A stretch of DNA of 64,000 nt from Artemisia argyi (taxonomy: Eukaryota > Streptophyta > Magnoliopsida > Asterales > Asteraceae), in the NCBI GenBank assembly GCA_030686995.1, contig CM060708.1, positions 187,856,749 through 187,920,748 of the forward strand, given 5' to 3'. Shown here in pieces: positions 1 to 11,400 of the stretch (its first letter is position 1; each line of letters opens with the position of its first letter). The notes under the pieces were generated by a model that worked only from the letters and a program-made list of their open reading frames with translations, ran no database searches and was not told the DNA's origin. The position numbers were made by a program, and so were the translations under genes.

Positions 1-1566
1 ATCATCACAAGTAAGTCTTTATGTTCTTGTTGTTATTGAAGCTTTGGATTAAGAGGAAAGTGGGAAATCATCATATGATCAAGATATGATCATATGATGA
101 TGTAGAAAGATAGATGATTATGTTTTGATGGGTTTTGATAACCCTTGTTATGTATTTGATTATTATGTTGTTAGGTTGTGATTATTTATGAAGGATGATG
201 ATGATGGATCATTGTGTTGTTGATGTTCTTGATGTGCTTAGCTTGGAGCTAAGGTAAGTAAAATGATGATAGCATAAGTTATATGGATTTCTATCATTAT
301 GTGTTATGTATGTTTATGTTGAGGAGATGAGCTTAGGTTATGCCTATGTGATGCCATGCTTATGGCTTATGTGAGAATATGATGCTATGGATATGTTGAT
401 GTTATGTGCTAGTTGTGATTTGAGTAATAAGCCATAAAGTAAGTATTTATGTTTATGATGCTTATGTGGATTGAAGTATCATGTTATGTTAGGGTCGTTT
501 TACTTACTAAGCCTTTGTGCTTACGGTTTAGTTGTCTAACCCTTTTTGTAGGTTGGGATGCTTGTATGGATGGCTTGGATATAGTGATTAAGGATTTGAA
601 TATGCGAGATTAAGGTAGTACGTGTAGGAGCTTAGGTAGAATACCGGGCTCATGTGTAAGTTTGTACCCCCGTTGGTCCTTTATGGGTTGGTAGCGTGTA
701 GCCGAATGGCAAGTTGTATGTTAAGGTCGTTCAAACGACTTGGTAGTCATTTGGTATGTCAAAGTGAGTTTGAAGTGTTTATAGTCAAGTATAAAGGGGT
801 GTTTGGTTTATGTATGAAAATACCCATTTTGGGTTGTAAACGGGTCAAGTGCCCTTGGAACATGTTTGTTATGTTAATCTAATGCTTTTGGTAAATTTTG
901 GGTGGTCAACGGTGTGTTTAAGTGTGTTAAATGGTTTATGGTCAATGTTTAAGGGGGGTGTTTGGCAAAAGGGTAAATGTACCCATTTGATGTGTAAACG
1001 GGTCAAGTGTCGTTGGAAAATGTTTGATATGTTAAATTATTGAAGTTGGTAAAGTTTGGTGCAAAACGGATGTGGTATGAGTAGTTTGATGTGTAAATGG
1101 GTCAAAACGGGTTTATTGCATAACCCGTCTAATTTTTAAAGTACTATTTCGGGTTAGTTGAGTATGTAAACGATTTTGTATGATATGTTAATGGCTTTGA
1201 GTGAGTTTGGTGTGGATATAAGGTAGCATGGGTCGATTATTGTGAAAAAGGGCCAAATTTCGGTTTGGATATCCCAAATTTCGGTTCATACCGAAATTTG
1301 GTACCAAATTCCTAAATTTCGGTTTGATCCGGACAGATTTTGGTAAACTTTGAAAAATCATATCTTTTAATCCGTAAGTCAATACGGGTCGCGCCACCCG
1401 TCGTTTTGAAGGTAATTGAGTCTACTTTCATTTAAAAATAGTCTCAAGTCCCGAATGTGTATAGATTTTTGTCAGTTTTCCAAAGAGTGACAGCATGTCC
1501 ATAAAAGTCAAGCGTTTCCGCGTAAAAAGCTTTAGTTTTTTACCAAAGCGGTCACGGGGTGTTACA
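1..1566. mobile_element. 3' part of a large LTR (left end outside window)
   Basis: The segment ends at 1566 in CGGGGTGTTACA. The two large solo LTRs at 17027-20683 and 42481-45968 end in nearly the same bases (GGGGGTGTTACA). It has no credible coding region. A motif close to GTAAACGGGTCAAGTG recurs at about 838, 1003 and 1089. I see this as the 3' part of a large LTR of the same general kind; its start lies before base 1, so the target duplication cannot be tested. The family assignment rests only on the shared terminus. Confidence 0.5.
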
Positions 1567-1572
1567 TTATGA

Positions 1573-1858
1573 ACCGTTCCATGGTTCACCTAAGAACCAA
1601 AGAAGGATCAACAACTGATACAAACTGACCTGTTATGGTAAATGTGATCCGCTTAGACATTTTGCCTCTCGATTTTGCTCTTGGCAAATACTTCGTAGTT
1701 CGTACCATAACACGTCTACCGTTCATGGTTCACTTAAGAACCAAAGAAGGACCACAATTGATACAAACCGACCTATTATGGTACATGTTGTCCACTTAGA
1801 CAACGTTGCCTCTCGTTTTTGTTCTTGGTATATATACTTTGTACCACAACACGTCTAA
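1573..1858. repeat. Two-copy tandem repeat of about 140 bp
   Basis: Two adjacent copies (about 1573-1718 and 1719-1858) share the order GGTTCAC, AAGAACCAAAGAAGGA, GATACAAAC, CGCTTAGACA/CACTTAGACA and AACACGTCTA. A partial third relative starts the second duplication unit at about 5071-5150. No reading frame or RNA signature was recognised. Confidence 0.75.
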
Positions 1859-2106
1859 CAAGTCAATGTCATATTCAATACCACTAAGATCCCAACATCT
1901 CCTCTATTTTATGGCGACGTGGGATACGGAATGGAACATATAGTGTTTATATAATTGTTTGAAATTACACATATTGCAGAATACAAATCCTTCTTTGTAT
2001 TAGGAAAAGGTAAATGCTTTGATTAAAACATAATGCTTTGATACATGAACTCAACAACCTATGCATTCATCTAAATTCAAGGAGTTTATATTACAAGTTC
2101 AATGTT

Positions 2107-2159
<53 letters not shown>

Positions 2160-2337
2160 AAACTGTATCAGATAAGAAGTCACAATTTTAGTGTAATATC
2201 AGTAAATGATAATGATTAATCTTAAACATGTATAAGTCAAATCAAATGATATAAAATGACAAGAAAAATCATAAGCAAATGCATCTTTTGATGTAGAGAC
2301 TAGAGAGAATTAGAAAAGCAAACAAAAAGTTAGTGAG

Positions 2338-2390
2338 ATCCCACATCGATTGAGAGAGTGAAGTTAAAGAGAGGGGAAGCTGTATAAAAG
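2338..2390 (+). promoter_or_regulatory. Plant snRNA promoter of U1 copy 1 (USE and TATA)
   Basis: The upstream sequence element ATCCCACATCG (2338-2348) fits the plant consensus RTCCCACATCG exactly. TATAAAAG follows at 2383-2390. The gap is 34 bp, the known spacing of Pol II plant snRNA genes; Pol III genes such as U6 have about ten bases fewer. The RNA start lies 30 bp after the first T of the TATA box. Confidence 0.93.
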
Positions 2391-2412
2391 GGGAAAGAAG
2401 CAATAGGAATAA

Positions 2413-2571
2413 TCACTTACCTGGATGGGGTCTATGAGTGATCAAGAAGGCTCATGGCCTAGGTTGGTGACCTCCATTGCACTTAGGAGGGGTGCCACCC
2501 TAAGATCAGCCCAAGTGGTTGAGTCTACATCGTAATTTGTTGCTGCGGGGGCCTGCGTTCGCGCGGCCCCT
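2413..2571 (+). ncRNA. U1 snRNA: U1 spliceosomal snRNA, copy 1
   Basis: U1 RNA pairs with 5' splice sites at the start of intron recognition in the nucleus. The 5' end contains ACTTACCTG (2415-2423), the splice-site-pairing bases, followed by the conserved GGATGGGGT. Stem-loop 1 has GATCAAGAAGG, the U1-70K loop. Stem-loop 2 has ATTGCACTT, the U1A site. The Sm site AATTTGT is at 2534-2540, and the last stem holds GGGGCC, TTCG and GGCCCC. The length is about 159 nt, close to plant U1. The first two bases (TC) differ from the usual AT, while copy 2 has GT. A full promoter and 3' box make it a probable active gene. Exact ends are inferred from alignment to known U1. Confidence 0.93.
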
Positions 2572-2574
2572 GAC

Positions 2575-2590
2575 CAATTCTCTAGTTTAA
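2575..2590 (+). terminator. Plant snRNA 3' box of U1 copy 1
   Basis: CA (2575-2576), seven bases, then AGTTTAA (2584-2590). This fits the plant U-snRNA 3'-end signal CA(N3-10)AGTNNAA, placed a few bases after the RNA end. Confidence 0.85.
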
Positions 2591-3183
2591 ATCTTGTGTA
2601 CTTGTTTTTCTGTTATTGTTCTATTGTTGCATCTTTAATAACAGGGCCTAAGGGTTTTTGTGTTCAAATTGTTTGATGTGTTAATGTGTAGGATTCTGCT
2701 ATCAAACAGCAAATTAGTATTTTTGATTAGCCATGAGCCTGTGACCTCTAACAAGATGGCTAATTTGATTAGGCATAGCCATAAGGCTGAAACTTGAACC
2801 GTGATAGTGAAGAACCCACAATGTCTTGCAGCTATAGCCAACTCTTATTAACTTGGTACTCTGAATTACAACAGTTGTTGACTTGTTTCATGAGACATCT
2901 TGGTCACTATAGAGACGCTATTTTATATGATAAAATAAGTTACCGAAACATTTAACAGTATTATTTCTAACAGAATCTTAGAACATTAGTTTCATTTAAA
3001 CTGCTTTGATTTTGACTTTGCGTTTTGCATGAAAAAAGAATAATAGTTTTAAAGAGAATTTCGAAATCCCTCCATGATATCCATTGTCTTGTTCAATGTT
3101 CAACCACCCCTGGATGACAAGAAACACAGTCAGTATAATAAGCAAATATACTTTATCATAGGCGAAATTAGGCCAATTTTGGG

Positions 3184-3366
3184 TTACAGTATCTGGAAAA
3201 GAGCTAAAAGATAGTTAAAGAATACTAACATCTTAACGGTTTTTTCTTGGTTCCAAGAGTAACCCGTGCTAAAGACCAGAACATCTGCTCCACAGCTCCA
3301 GCCCATTTCTGTGAGAACCAGTGAAGTGTCCTGCGGGAAAATTATACAACCATTTCGGCTTTCCAT
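3184..3366 (-). pseudogene. TBL/PMR5-type esterase fragment, copy 1
   Basis: The 60-codon frame reads through ADVLVFSTGYSW and then NQEKT, which fits the TBL/PMR5 family core usually seen as ADVLVFNTGHWW followed by an acidic/EKT stretch. TBL proteins O-acetylate cell-wall polysaccharides in the Golgi. Copy 2 at 6590-7000 still has the preceding part of the domain; here that part is deleted, so the first bases (MESRNGCIIFP) join straight to the ADVLVF block. The GDS nucleophile segment and the C-terminal DxxH segment are missing. It is a relic and would not make an active enzyme. The family call rests on the motif and on the better preserved copy 2. Confidence 0.7.
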
Positions 3367-3370
3367 AATC

Positions 3371-4949
3371 GACTAAACAATCAGAGACCACGATTCTTAG
3401 AAAGAAAGATAATGGTTACTTTTACATTCGTTTACAGTATACACCATTTTTTTCAGCTTAGAGTCTGTATTCATTTTCCACCCACTAATCTATTTTGATT
3501 TCTTTTCAAAATTTAGAAAATGAAACTCACATAATGAAAATTATTATCGGGGCCCCATTCATAATAAAATAATGCAATTCTGCTCCTTAATTTCAAACTT
3601 TAAACCATTGCCACTGGCAATAATTGACTTGCTAAAATACTAAAATAAGGGTTGGGGGAGACTTTGGTATCAGCTATTTACATAAAATGATCAAATATAC
3701 AACAATGGCTTATCATAAGACCAAAGACCGAGTTCTGCAGTGTTTACTATATTAATATTTTTGTTAAACTAGACAAATTTTCAGTGGTACATACAGAATG
3801 GAACACTAACACTATTAAAAAAATTATAAATAGAAAACTAGTAAGACATGAAAACTGTCATTTTAGTGTGTTTTAGTTCCACTTTTAATGTCCGCTGAAT
3901 GTCTAAAGTGGTACATTCAGATGTTGTAGGAAGCCACAGATTATAAATATACTCTAAATATGTGATGCGAAAGGAAAAATGAGACCAGGTTCGGCCACAT
4001 GTCAACGTAAGCCCTTCCAACAGGTCACTGTACATGCTATGACTAATGGGTATAGAACATGGAGATTCATTTATGGATAGGTCGATTCTCCATTTGGGTT
4101 ATGTTTTATATATAACAGGTAAACTCAAAAGGAAAAAACATTTAACGTCGTACAAAAGGAAAAAAATATGCTAAATAAATTTACAAAAGGAAGGACTAAC
4201 TATTTTAGCAAGTCAATTAGTAGTCACAAATTGTCAATATAAAATTTATTTATGTTTTGGCACAAGAATTATGTTTATGATGTTTCAAATTCGGAGTTCT
4301 GCCAATGTTAGATGTTTAGTTACATTTCACGTTAAGTAGTCCAAACTTGGGAATGAAAAAGTCACAGTAAACTTATTTATGCAAAAATTAAGATTTTGGA
4401 TCACATGTGAGACACTGATCGTCTATAAAAGTCTAACTTATTTATGCAAAAATTGTTCCGGGTCTAATCAACTCAGTCTGTTCAGACCCATACAAAAACT
4501 TACCCGTTTTAAACGGTTACCCAACCTTCCTGCCTGACCCATTTTTACCGCTAAGATTTATATCAGGTCGGTATGTTTTTATGGACCGCCAGGCGCCAGT
4601 AGAGGTTGCATGCAGATAGCTTTTCACCATAATCATTATAGGGGAGGTATTATAGGTAAATATAGGGTGGCAATTATAATAAAGAAGCCTACTACGTTCA
4701 TATATCCAACCGTATTTTGAGTTTCTACATGGTACATACGATTGCAGGAACAACAAACCATATTTTTTAAACCATGCGTTCATGAGACCTGATTAAAAGT
4801 CCATACAGTATTGTTTATCTATACATGCACCGCCATTGAGTCAGAAGGTAAAATTCAATTTGATGGAAAAGAAGTAAAAGTAAATGACAATACACAAATG
4901 TAAGGGAAGTCGAAAAAGAAGCCTATTTAAGAAGAGAGCAAGTGAACTA
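3371..4949. other. Non-coding part of duplication unit 1
   Basis: No gene is visible. The sequence keeps blocks shared with 7020-7965, such as 3430-3520, 3840-4110 and 4680-4830, separated by unrelated stretches. The short open frames here (for example 3838-4035 and 4517-4783, minus) are not conserved in unit 2. Confidence 0.6.
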
Positions 4950-5070
4950 TCTTTCATTAACTTTTTCATTCGGTTGCGATCATCCCATTTTCCAGAAACT
5001 GCATACATATTTGATAATAAAACTTAAGTGGCTGAATCTTCTGGTTCTAATTCAAGAAGGCGTTTTGCTG
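4950..5070 (-). pseudogene. 121-bp fragment of the neighbouring PPR gene
   Basis: Bases 4950-5070 align without gaps to 8894-9014 inside the intact PPR gene, with about eight mismatches by eye. The piece corresponds to the E-motif region near the C-terminus. It ends sharply at GTTTTGCTG, after which the first bases of duplication unit 2 begin. It therefore marks the breakpoint of the segmental duplication. One change removes the reading frame context, and no promoter or further PPR sequence adjoins it. Confidence 0.92.
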
Positions 5071-5795
5071 TAGATGGTGTCAGCTTAGACACCTTCGCAT
5101 CTAAGTTTTGCTCTTGGTACAAATACTTCGTACCAAAACACGTCTACCACGTCAAGGTCATGTTGAATACCATTAAATACCTAGCATCTCTTGATTCTCT
5201 TCTATTTCATGTCAATGTGAGACAAGGAAGTAACATAATGTTTATATTTTGGTTTGAAACAGAACAAATTTGCATAATACAATTTCTTCTTTGATTTTGG
5301 AAAAAAGAAGCTTTGGTTAAAAACAAACAAGTACATAGTTCCAAAACTCAACTACTAGTTTTAAAGTTTGTCCATAAAACTGCCAGACAGTAAGCTGGCT
5401 TTCGACCGTTAAAAAAGGCTGTTTAGATATATATTTTGTAAAACAGAGCTTTGTTTGGCTCAAATGTATGTGATGATAATGTTGATTAAAAAAAAGCTCT
5501 GTAGACCATAGAAATTGTGGAATAACCCCTCCCAAAACCTAATCCTAAGCGAATACATTTTCATAACTTATTTTCTCTTGTTAATTCACAAATTCAAATG
5601 GGGTCTTATTTCAGTTAATACATCAACTCAACGATTTATGCATTCATATAAACTCAAGGAGTCTGTTACAAGTTCAGTGTCATGGTTTTAGTGTAATCCC
5701 GGTAAATAATACGAGTAATGATTACCTTTAAAACATGTATACTTAATAAGTCATCTTTAATGTACTAAAGAGAAGCAAATGAACAATTTATTTAT

Positions 5796-5848
5796 ATCCC
5801 ACATCGGTTGAGAGAGGAAAGATGATGGGAGGGGGAGCTGTATAAAAG
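5796..5848 (+). promoter_or_regulatory. Plant snRNA promoter of U1 copy 2 (USE and TATA)
   Basis: ATCCCACATCG (5796-5806) and TATAAAAG (5841-5848) are separated by 34 bp, exactly as in copy 1. The RNA start lies 30 bp after the TATA box begins. Conservation of both elements while flanks have drifted suggests selection on this promoter. Confidence 0.93.
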
Positions 5849-5870
5849 GGGAAAGAAGCAAGATGATTAA

Positions 5871-6029
5871 GTACTTACCTGGATGGGGTCTATGAGTGAT
5901 CAAGAAGGCTCATGGCCTAGGTTGGTGACCTCCATTGCACTCTGGAGGGGTGCCACCCTAAGATCAGCCCAAGTGGTTGAGTCTACATCGTAATTTGTTG
6001 CTGCGGGGGCCTGCGTTCGCGCGGCCCCT
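5871..6029 (+). ncRNA. U1 snRNA: U1 spliceosomal snRNA, copy 2
   Basis: It has the same 159-nt structure as copy 1: ACTTACCTG at 5873-5881, a GATCAAGAAGG loop, an ATTGCACTC loop, the Sm site AATTTGT at 5992-5998, and a closing GGCCCC stem. The visible differences from copy 1 are the first two bases (GT instead of TC) and two bases just after the U1A loop core (ATTGCACTCTGG against ATTGCACTTAGG). The U1A site here is closer to the general consensus ATTGCACTCC. It is probably functional. Confidence 0.93.
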
Positions 6030-6031
6030 TC

Positions 6032-6047
6032 CAATTCTTTAGTCAAA
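6032..6047 (+). terminator. Plant snRNA 3' box of U1 copy 2
   Basis: CA (6032-6033), seven bases, then AGTCAAA (6041-6047). It matches CA(N3-10)AGTNNAA with the same spacing as copy 1. Confidence 0.85.
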
Positions 6048-6589
6048 ATTTGTTGTGCCGGTTTTTTGGTTGTTGGTATGTTAAGTGCTCCATACTTGCA
6101 CTTTGGAGTCTGTTAAAAGTTCAGTGTTACATAATGTCTTGAAAACTAATACTAAATAGTACACACTTCTCGACAACGCCTGTATTCAAATTGTATTTAT
6201 GTCAAAATCACAAGTGTTGTTTCATGTGAAATCTTGGTCGCTAGAGACACTCTATTCAAAGGATAAAATAGATTTACCAAAATAGGTTAACAGTATTATT
6301 TCTAACATTATGGTAGATATAGTGTTAGAATATAGTTACTTCTCTTAGAAAATTAGTCTCTTTCAATCTGCTATGATTTTGATTTTGCATTTATGTATGG
6401 AAAGAAATAATAGGAGGTTTTAAGAGACTTCCAAAATCACTCCATGACATCCATTGTCTTGTTCAATGTACATTCTTCCTGGAAATTTGAAATACCATCC
6501 ACCGGATAAAAGAACCATGGTGAGTATTAAAAGCAAACACAATTTTTTATAGGCCAAATTTGGGTTACAATTTACTGGAAATGAGCTAA

Positions 6590-7000
6590 CGATAGTTGAA
6601 GTATACTGTATACTACAGTAACATCTTGAGGGCTTTGTCCAAGGTTCCACCACTGACCCGCATGAAGACAAGTACATCTGCTTCAGCCCATTTCTGTGGG
6701 AACCAGTGAAGTCTATCAGCTCTAATGGCTTGTTGGCTTCTTTTGAAGCATTTTGCGGTGGATGATCAATGACCAAAGTAAAACACACTCAGTAGTACTA
6801 AATTGTTGATTGGTTGAATTGTAGTCTTGAAACATAATGGAAAAGAAGCCTTTGTATTGGGTCATTGGGTTTCCATACTCTAGTCTTCGTATATTGTTGA
6901 AAGGTTTGAGACTCCTTGTGAAAGCATGCACAGTAGAGGACCCTTATTGGTTTCTTCCTATGAAGTATCCTGCGAAAACAATACGACCATTTCGGCTTAC
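6590..7000 (-). pseudogene. TBL/PMR5-type esterase pseudogene, copy 2
   Basis: Reading minus from about 7000, pieces of the TBL domain follow in family order. First comes RIVFAGYFIGRNQ, where active proteins have an FVGDS-type block, then a stop. Next is NPMTQYKGFFSIMFQDYN, the family block before the middle of the domain. Then KWAEADVLVF, the core motif. After this block the family GxWWN motif is found only in a shifted frame. The GDS nucleophile is replaced (GYF), and there are at least one stop and one frameshift. TBL enzymes act in the Golgi on wall polysaccharides; this copy cannot. Copy 1 at 3184-3366 is more reduced. Confidence 0.75.
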
Positions 7001-8466
7001 TTAGTCAACTTAACAATCGGAGACCATGATTACATAAAAGAAGGACAATGGTTGTTACTTGTACATTTGTTTACAGTTTAAACCATTTTTTTATTCAGCT
7101 TAGAGCCTGTTTTCATTTTCCATCCACTAATCTATTTTGATTTCTTTTTCAAAATTTAGAAATGAAACTTTTACTATATTTTTTTCGTTAAACCAAACAT
7201 ACTCAGTGGTACAAACAAAACGGAACACTAACAATATTATAAATTTCGATACATAAAAAATTGATGAGACATGATAACTGTCATTTTAGCTTGTTTTGGT
7301 GCAACGTTTCTCTGTTAATGCCCTTTTAATGGATGTTGTAGGAAGCCAAAGATTATACAGATGCAATGAAAATGTGCAACTAAAGGTCACACTAAATATG
7401 TGACCAAATAGGACAGATGAGGCCAGGTTTGGCTAAGGTCAACTTAACTCATTCCCAGTCACTGGAAATCCTATGGCTAATGGGTATGGACCATGGAGAT
7501 TCAATTATAGATTGGTCAATTGTCGATTCCGGCTATGTTTTTGCAAATAAGGAATTTGGGTCTAAAGTCGCCCGAGATGTACTTTTAATGCATAAAACCT
7601 CCAAATCACTATTAGCGCTGGCAATCATACTAAAGAAGCATATTATGTTCATTCTTCCTAAAGTAGCTTTGAGTTTTTACGCAGGAATAAAGAACCATAT
7701 ATTTGAAACTATGCATGCATAATTCCCGATTAAAAGTCTTACCAGCAATGTTATCTATATATAAGTAATAAGTTGATTAACGCTGCTCATTTGGATTTGG
7801 AAGTAGATGAATACATGTTCTCAAAGCTATGCAATTAGTCAGAACTCAGAAGCTTAAACTCAATTGGACGGAAAAAGAGAAATAGCAAATGACAATATAC
7901 ACTGTCCAAGAAAGTACAATATACAAATGCAGCCTGTCAAAAGAAGAGAGCAAGTGAACTAACCTCATTTGGATAAAGAACTTGCACATCTAACGGTTAA
8001 GTACTCTTCAGTCTTCACTTCCGAGGATCAATATAAACTGCTATTCACTGTTGTGCTCCATCATCAGTTTTTCTTACTGGATACGCGGAAAAGCGGCAGG
8101 CACGACCCCACATGTCAGACAAACCAAATACCTCCAAATTCCAAGCTAAGCTCTTGACGGTTGCACCATCCAGGTCAATATGAGAAATATGTAGGAGTAA
8201 CTTCTTTCCTTGCTTTGGAAATTCCAGGCTAAGCACTGCAAAGGGAAGTTGACTTTATAATCCCAACCAAGGGGTGGAGCAGGTATTGTCAAATTTGAAG
8301 CTAATTAGCTAATCATATGATAGTTGGTCCATCTCGTATTAATCGTTTGAAACATTTGTTCAGTGGCTTCAACCAGAAGTTATCAATTATGAAAACTGAA
8401 TTGAGTTTGAGGTTGATAGATGTTATCTTGCCTCTGATCATTAGTGATCAAGTTAAGGCATCCAAA
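7001..8466. other. Non-coding; includes probable 3' flank/UTR of the PPR gene
   Basis: Blocks up to 7965 are shared with unit 1; 7966-8466 is single copy in the window. The minus frame 8045-8236 (63 codons) is not recognised and has no conserved partner. The last few hundred bases before 8467 probably hold the PPR 3' UTR. Confidence 0.45.
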
Positions 8467-11400
8467 TCACCAATGGTCTTTGCATGAACAGACCCCTGCT
8501 CCAAAATGATGGAACCGATATGAGTCCCTAACTATAATAGACCGACTGCAAATCTTTGACACATATTTTATCCAATTATGGCAATCATTGCACACACGAA
8601 GATTCTTCATGACGCGTAGGGGAACTGAATTAGACAATGTCAAAAGACCAAATGTGATGGCTAACTTCTCACTGTGTATGCATGTAGACGGGTCCTTTTG
8701 GTCCTGCTCCAAATCATTCAAAAGACTGTAACGATCTTGTACATATCCAATAGCTGCAGCCCGTTTATTAAGATCCTCTAAATAATCATATATCTCATCC
8801 GCTAGAGGATGAAGTCGATCACCAACAAAGAATGAATGAACAGTATTCTTGACCTCAATCCAGCTACGTCCCGGCACTTTCTTCACGCCTCTATCTTTCA
8901 TCAACTTTCTTGTTCGGTTGCGATCATCCCATTTCCCGGAAACCGCATACATATTTGATAATAAAACATAAGTGGCTGAATCTTCTGGTTCTAATTCAAG
9001 AAGGCGTTTTGCTGCAATTTCTCCAATTTCCTTGTTTTTATGAACGGTACAAGCACTCAAGAGTGTCCTCCACACCATTGCGTCTGGTTCGATTGGCATT
9101 GACTCGATGAATTCTAGTGCACGGGTTAAAAGTCCAGACCTTCCAAGAATGTCTACAAGACAAGCATAGTGTTCAGGCTGTGGGACTAGACCATAATCTT
9201 GACTCATTGAATTGAAATATTCGAGTCCTTTGCCAACTAGCCTTACATGGCTACAAGCCGTTAAAACACCCACAAAAGTAACGTAATTTGGTGTATACCC
9301 GTCCCGTTTCATTTCCTCAAAGAGGTTAATAGCTTCATCTCCACACCCGTGTTGAGAATAACCTGTAATCATTGCATTCCATGAAATGTCATTTTTATCA
9401 GTCATTTCACGAAACTCAATTTTGGCATCATCAAGGCTCCCACATTTTGAATATAAAGTTATGAGAACATTAGAAGCTTCAGGTTCTAAATTATAGCCGG
9501 TTTTTATCATTCTTCCATGAATTTGCCTGCCTTGCGTTATGTTTGTTGTATTTGCTGCAGCACTAACAGCAGAACCGTATGTAAACATATTTGCTTCAAT
9601 TCCGATTTCATTCATTTGAGAGTATACTTTTAATGATTCCTCATAGTTTCCGCTCTGTGCAAACCCCGAAACTAATGCATTCCATGACACATTATCTTTT
9701 AAATTAATCTTGTCAAACGCCAAATATGCTTCGTTTATTGAACCACATCGAGCATACAGAGACACTAGTGCATTACCAATTGAAAGATCAGATGAATAGC
9801 CACAAACGACTGCTTGGCCATGAATTTGACGTCCTTGATTTATTGCTTGAATTCCTGCACACGCACTTATGGCACTTGAAAATCCAATGTTGTCTGATTG
9901 GATACCCTGGTATATCATCTCCTCAAATGTTTTAAGCGCTTCAACAAATAAATTATGCTGCGCATATCCCGCTATCATCGCTGTCCACGAAACCACATCT
10001 CTCTCCTTAAGACGCCTCAGAATTTTCATTGCAGTATCTAAGTTTCCATGCTTGGAGTACATGTCAATAAGCACACTGCTAACATATACATTCGGTTGAA
10101 AACCCGTTTTAACAACTTGTGAATGGATCTGCTCTCCTAAGTCTAAAGCACCCACTAAAGTACATGTTCTAAGTATACTAGGATATGTGTACTGATTAGG
10201 CCGCAAGCCTTCAATCTGCATTTGTGAGAAAATACGAAAGGATTCATGAAGATCCCCTAACTGTCCATACGCTACTAACATCACATTCCATAAAACAACG
10301 TTTTTTTTTTCTGTCGTAAGGAAGAACTCATGAGCGGTTTTGACATCAGAGCATTTTACATAAAGATCAAGTAAAGACCCTTCTATGATTATATCTGCAC
10401 ACATTCCCGCCTTTATTGCATACGAGTGCAATTGTCTTCCTTTTAAAAGGTCCCCGACCGATGCACAAGCACTTAAGAGGCTAGCAACTGTAACAGAGTC
10501 CGGTTTAAGAGTATCCAACTGCATTTTCTCATACAATTCTAATGCCTTTTCACTTAGTCCTTTCTGAGCAAGACCTGAGATAAGCGTGTTGTATGATACT
10601 CCATCTCGATGCTCCATTTTACTAAAAACCTGTTCTGCAGATAACAAATCACCACAGCGTGAATACAATGTGACAAGAGCATTGCATACAAAAGTTTCAG
10701 ACGAAAATCCCCATTTATGAATAAGGCCGTGCAGCTGCTCTCCTACATCAAAAAACGCAATCTTTGTACAAGAACTAATAACACTAGAAAAAACATAAGG
10801 TGTCGGCAATATCCCGGAATCATGCATTTCGGTAAATAACAAAATGCTCTCCTCTTCACGTCCGTTTTGAGAAAAACCCGAAATCATAGCAACCCAAGAA
10901 ACATTATCCCTCATACCCAAACCACGAAACACAAATCTCGCACTATCTACATCCCCCTTCTTTGCATACAAATCAATCAACGGATTACACACAACATAAT
11001 TCGTACCAAATCCCAATCGCACAATCTTCCCATGAATCTTCCTCACACTACAATAATCCACTCTATCTCCACTACACGCCCTTAAAACATTAGCAAACGT
11101 CACCTCATCCGGAGCAACACCCCTCTCCAACATCCTCCCAAACAACCCGAACACCACATTACTCATCATCTTCTTCCCAATCAACCCGAAAAACACCCCA
11201 TTCCAAAAACACAAATCTCTCTCAGGCATTTCATCAAGCAGTTTATACGCGCAACTTAGCTCATTTCTCGCAAGGTAAACATCAACTAACTTACTACGAA
11301 TTACATCAGAGTTGTCGAAACCCGATTTGAGTATCTTCCCATGAACCTTTTTAAAATCTAGTAATGACCCAGAATTTAAAAACCCTTCTAAGAGCCAGCA

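Larger units (their letters stand above)
1640..5070. repeat. Segmental duplication, unit 1 (U1 + TBL fragment + PPR fragment)
   Basis: This stretch matches 5071-9014 in the same order, with many small gaps. Anchors are 1880-2000 with 5150-5230, 2338-2590 with 5796-6047 (U1), 2880-3060 with 6212-6395, 3060-3370 with 6420-7000 (TBL), 3430-3520 with 7070-7165, 3840-4110 with 7260-7540, 4680-4955 with 7620-7965, and 4950-5070 with 8894-9014 (PPR). A 42-T run at 2111-2152 is absent from unit 2. Unit 1 lacks the roughly 930 bp that separate 7965 from 8894. Apart from the genes listed separately I see no function in it. Confidence 0.85.
5071..9014. repeat. Segmental duplication, unit 2 (U1 + TBL pseudogene + PPR 3' part)
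   Basis: This is the partner of 1640-5070; block-by-block anchors are given there. This unit runs into the intact PPR gene, so it probably preserves the ancestral arrangement U1, TBL (minus), PPR (minus). Divergence between units is high outside the U1 and PPR blocks, so the duplication is old. Confidence 0.82.

Noticed and set aside
5028..5294. 88-residue plus-strand open frame
   Set aside because: It spans the PPR-fragment/duplication junction and is antisense to the PPR piece; chance frame.
10867..11085. Several plus-strand frames inside 8.9-11.1 kb
   Set aside because: They are shadows of the minus-strand PPR gene.
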